From the NCBI RefSeq assembly GCF_022539315.1, contig NC_066314.1, positions 44,329,180 to 44,393,179 on the forward strand: a DNA stretch of 64,000 nt, written 5' to 3'. The notes under the pieces were generated by a model. That model was not told where the DNA came from. It did no database searches and was given only the letters and a program-made list of their open reading frames with translations. Positions within the stretch are counted from its first letter, which is position 1. Every line of letters begins with the position of its first letter. A program made the translations under genes and the position numbers. Shown here piece by piece: positions 59,922 through 64,000 of this stretch. Source of the DNA: Serinus canaria. Its lineage: Eukaryota; Chordata; Aves; Passeriformes; Fringillidae.

Positions 59922-62169
59922 CCAGAGCAAAAAAATCCATCTATGAGTCAACCAAAAATATTGTAGAGCAGTATTCCTCAGTAATATGTGGTGTGGCCTT
60001 TTAATATGAGATTGCTTCTGGGATTTCTCGCTCATCTGTTTACCAATTACGATCATTATTGTGATCATTTTTTCCTAGCGGAAAGCAGAACAAAAACTAC
60101 CGTACATCATGAACTTTCTTAAGGGAAATGTCAAAAGTGTCATTCATTTGGGACATTTAAATGCCGAGTTCTTTCCTTGGACTTCTCTGCAGTGTGTCAT
60201 ACAGTGCTTTACTCTAGTCTTTCAGAAAACAATGCAATGTAAAAAAGTGCTTCAGGTGTCAGCTTTTCCATTATCTCTGTTGTTAACTGCATATTCTGTT
60301 TATAGGGACTTGCTGTAACACAGCACAGTCCAAATATTTATTATTCAGGAAGCAGCATTTTAGCTCATTTACGTGACAGGAAACATTTTAAGAAATCTTT
60401 TATGTTGATTTACTGTCAAGGCAGCAAAGCATATCACTAGTAATTTTATTGCTGTTATCTAGCTAAATATTACAGATTTTATTTATTTATTTAAATTAGC
60501 TGCATAATGTTGGGATGTGTACCACTATGCCTCAAAAACCTTTTTGAGTAATTTTTATATTAGCATTCTTCCTTGGTCTGCCATTTTCAAATGAATGTGC
60601 ATTAGGTGATAAGTTACAGATTGAAAAATTTTAGATGGCAAACAGATAAACATTTTCTGAAAAATCCATAATTTTAACTAATCTGTTGCCTGCCTACCTA
60701 AGGAAATGAGGCATATGCCATTACTCCATCTCTATCTATGTTATAATAGCTAATGCATCTTTTTGTCAATTTAAAGCAACATCTTCAAAATTTTGAGGTT
60801 TTAGAAGTTGCATGAAAATTGGTGTTGACACAGAGTAGAAATCCATGTTTATGCCCCATTGTGAAGAAGGAAGGGAGACTTCTGCTCTTCTGACCTTTGT
60901 TTTCAGTATGTGTTTTTAGAAGCGGCTCGATGCATCTCTGGAGGAAAAGGGAGCAAGAGTCCTGTGCTGAGGAGTCTAGGATTAAACTTGAGTGTGTGGT
61001 GCTGTGTGCAGGAGTGTTTGGGGCAAGAATTGAGCAGATGCATACCAACTGGCTTAGTCTGAAACAAGAAGTCTGTATGGACTGGGCATGTTGGGCAGAT
61101 ATGGGCTGTTACAGTGACAGATGTCAGGAATATGAAGGAAAACTGGGGTTTGTGAGGGACATGGGAGACACCAGGCTAATTAGCTGAGGTGCTCAAAGGA
61201 CAGTTAGTTAAGGTCCTTCACTTGTTCTTCTGTTCCTGAAACTGTTCTCCTATTGACTGAAATCCAGTCACAGATGACCAGACATGGGCTGTAAATTAAT
61301 CCAAAAAGACTGCTTATAATATTCTGATTATTCTTTGGTTGAACTAAAGAAACTTCTATAATACAGTACAAAATATTTTTTCCCTGTGTTCCATTTCCTT
61401 TCTGAAATTGTTCCAGGCTGCTACAGCACTTCAGTGGTTGCATTTACCATTTTTTTACCCTTTCATTTAAGAAATATTAGTCATCAGTTGCTACTCCATA
61501 GCAAGCATCAGAGAACACCTGGGGGGCAGGAGGGCAGGGGAAAGGTTAAGGCAAATGTTTGCAATCACTTCACTCATAGAAAAGTTCAGCCTTACAAATC
61601 CACAGACAAAATTAAACAAGAAATGAGGCATAACACATGACTATCTGTATCCAACACATGGTATTAGGCAGATTGCTTATCTGATCTCATTGTCCAGCTG
61701 TCATGGGATGAGTGGAGGCCCTGCTTTAGCCTCAGAACTTGATCACACTTTAAAATGAAGGAATCACTCTCCAAGTTCTAATGATGTCAAACCAGATCTG
61801 TTTATAAAAGTGAATATTAAACGGAAAAGAGATAACAGATGAAAAATCTTAATCAGAATTACTACACAGCATAGAAATAAAGAACTCCAAGTAGATCACA
61901 AATTTATATAAAACAGTACACTATATCAAGGTTCCTATATTAAAACTAGCAAACCAAGTAGTATTGATTAGGAGTTGAATGTAATTTACCACCAGGGTGA
62001 TGGTAATGTACACAGAGTTCTTCATTTGAAGTAACAGACAAGCAGGTATCCCTACTCAAGGGAGAAACTGCAAAAGTTTCCAGAATAATGTTTGGAAGAT
62101 TGCTGCTTTGTGAGAGTGCAGCATTTATGTCAAGTCTGATGTTACCCCCATTCAGTATAACTGTGCCCA
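59922..62169. other. AT-rich stretch without a supported gene
   Basis: Nothing beyond short unsupported open frames, for example 60897-61187 (+) and 61204-61443 (-). Confidence 0.55.
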
Positions 62170-62440
62170 ACCTGTGAGCTGGTTGCTCACCCTCTGCATG
62201 ATGTGGTTATCCAGCTGTGAGCTGGGCATCTTGTCCGGATGGATACGGTGAGAGACAGTGTCGAAGCTTTGCTGAAGTCCAAAGAAATTACATTTGCTGG
62301 CTTTCCTGGATCAGCTTGGTGGGTTACCTTGTCATAAAAGGAATCAGGTTCGATAGGCAAGGCTTTCCCTTCATGAAGCTATTCTGGCTGTGACTGATGT
62401 CTGGAGATGTTAATTGCTATAGCCAGGATTATGGATTCAT
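62170..62440 (-). mobile_element. CR1 LINE internal fragment, antisense
   Basis: The + strand carries AGTGTCGAAGCTTTGCTGAA, then GTCCAAAGAAATTACATTTG, then GGTTACCTTGTCATAAAAGG, then AATCAGGTTCGATAGGCAAG, then CTTCATGAAGCTATTCTGGC. These are the reverse complement of the CR1 reverse-transcriptase segment seen all over bird genomes. It overlaps the region represented by the older copy at 35.8-36.3 kb. The borders are approximate. Confidence 0.7.
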
Positions 62441-64000
62441 GGTCTGCAACCCAGCTGAATCTTAAAGGTTTGTTATAGCTAGGTGCAGAAGTGTTTTGGG
62501 CCAGGATTAAGCAAAAGCATATCAACCAGCTTAGCTGAAAAAAATCTAATAGTGTCAAAGTTTTTATATTTTTGTTTGTTCGAATTAAAAGAGTTGACTT
62601 TTTTTTCCTTTAAGAATAAAAGGCAAGGTATTAAAAATCAGGTTAAAAATTCCTGAATAATGTAACTCATCTAGAAAGTGTTATACTGTCTGAATAATAC
62701 TAAGAAATCATCAAGTCTTTTGTTTGAGAAAGGTCTGAAATTCTAGAGGGCTGGAGTTGTGATCTTCATTCCTCAGGAATATCTCCATTCTATCTTCCAC
62801 TTACAATGAATCACTTGCCATATGCTCTGACTCACTTTCAGGTGTTCTCAAGGTGAATTTTGTTACAGTTGCTCTTCATAGTGCAAACTGTAACAAAAGC
62901 ATGTCTCCTGCAAAATGCATAATTCATACTTATGATCTAATGATTTACATAAAAGGAAGTCAAGGACCTGAGTCGTTTATCTTGAAGATATCTGCTCTCT
63001 AAACAAACACAGGACCACGAATAAGATGATTGGCTACCCAGGTGATGGGCATCCATGAATCCTTGAGTCCTTGAAACCCTTCACTCTTGGATGACATAAA
63101 CCCACATTATTTCCTTTTCAAAATGTCAATCTATAAGCTGGTAACATTGAAAGATATCACGTCCACTGGCATAAAAACAAATAATATAGTTGAACAGTAG
63201 TTTGCATATTGAAGGTAATTCACAGTATGACTTTGGATTGTTCAGAAATCTCATAGAACATGATAGGACTTTTTCTGTTAAACTTTGCAAATCACTGCTT
63301 TGAAACTTCACAAGAAAATGGAAATCAGTGAGACAGCTGAAATCTCATATTCTGCCACAGATCATGATGCCTGTGTTGCCATGAGGTTAATTAAGTTGCA
63401 TAACTGCAGAAGCCAAACACTAGATAAACATTATTGTTTCTACACTTGGATGATATGACCTCTGTTACTCTTCTCATCAGAATAACCATGAAATCTGTTT
63501 CCTATGGCCATCATTCAAAATTGCTGAGACCAGGACTCCTCAAAGAATATGAGAAAGCAGTAATCCAGTCATTTTGGAATTCTGATTCATTGAACTCTGC
63601 TAGCCTGAAGGGACAGTATGATATAATGAGGATTTTTATTGTGTCTCTGTTCCAGTGTGAACCACTAAGCCTCAGTCAGATAGTTTCTCTGTGCTTCCTC
63701 CATGTTTTCTTCACTTCTGGGAGAAACTGTGCTACAAAGTGCTTATACAGGGTCTCTGCTCTGAATTTGTTCCTGGAGAAGCCTTTTTTTCTCTGTTAAG
63801 TGTTGAGGAGCCACAGGATACGAGCTGCCTGTGTAAGCATCTTAGCTTCAGTGGTGTGAATACCACCCCATTTGGAAACTTGAAAAAGCTTGGCTTTTCA
63901 AGATGGGTTTGTTACAAAAATCTTTTTTTTTTTTTTTTTTTGGTATGTGTGTACCTGGGCTATTTTTGATAATATGCTTATATTTTGAAGTAGTATTTGT
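62441..64000. other. terminal stretch without a supported gene
   Basis: A 121-codon + strand open frame (63434-63799) has no splice, start-context or family support. A T-tract at 63923-63941 is the only repeat noted. Confidence 0.5.
63923..63941. repeat. poly(T) tract
   Basis: T19 on the + strand. Confidence 0.93.

Noticed and set aside
63434..63969. 121-codon frame and overlapping 92-codon frame on the + strand
   Set aside because: No acceptor or donor consensus at sensible positions, no similarity known to me, and one frame runs into a poly(T) tract read as poly-Phe.
24000..64000. Search by eye for tRNA, U6 or 5S genes and for miR-135a or miR-1251 (hosted by RMST in mammals)
   Set aside because: None of the internal promoter boxes or mature miRNA sequences I know were seen in this part of the window.
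1..64000. CRISPR arrays, operons or other prokaryotic features
   Set aside because: The spliced NEDD1 gene, CR1 LINEs and LTRs show vertebrate nuclear DNA, and no regularly spaced repeat array is present.

Overview
The window looks like nuclear DNA of a bird, most likely a songbird. The only gene I can name with certainty is the 3' two-thirds of an avian-type NEDD1 on the + strand. The interspersed repeats are CR1 LINE fragments in both orientations, plus solo LTRs of the short, TATA-box-bearing kind I associate with passerine genomes. The passerine assignment rests on repeat recognition from memory and was not checked by a search.

1-18.9 kb: NEDD1, the gamma-tubulin ring complex targeting factor. 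Eleven exons from 1026 to 16681 join without a frame error into 1620 nt (539 codons plus stop). They cover the later WD40 repeats, the serine-rich linker and the C-terminal gamma-tubulin-binding helix. The promoter and the first coding exons lie to the left of the window. A 3' UTR of about 2.2 kb ends at a canonical AATAAA at 18841. The introns hold a broken CR1 copy, two perfect hairpins, a small tandem duplication and two unusually long antisense open frames.

18.9-24.8 kb: a gene-poor spacer with a (CAC)12 repeat, a possible antisense solo LTR near 23.4-23.8 kb, and weak minus-strand exon-like blocks at 19.6-21.6 kb.

24.8-31 kb: the most interesting part. An isolated CpG island (about 24805-25500) ends with a strong splice donor on the + strand at 25393. 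Downstream on the same strand are a terminal-exon candidate (27789 to about 28170) with a 41-codon open frame encoding a single transmembrane segment and twin poly(A) signals, and a candidate start exon (ATG 30731, donor 30821) encoding a signal-peptide-like 30 residues. Together they suggest an unassigned + strand transcription unit with a short form and a long form, whose remaining exons would lie beyond the window.

31-64 kb: AT-rich sequence with no recognisable gene. It contains two + strand solo LTRs (33382-33846, which has a 5-bp target-site match, and about 41237-41815), further CR1 fragments, an (AT)n repeat, many homopolymer tracts and a few quiet, repeat-free stretches that could be conserved noncoding elements. 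If the 30.7 kb start exon is real, most of this would be its first long intron. In human, the interval downstream of NEDD1 is a gene desert leading to the lncRNA RMST; I could not connect this candidate unit to RMST from sequence alone.
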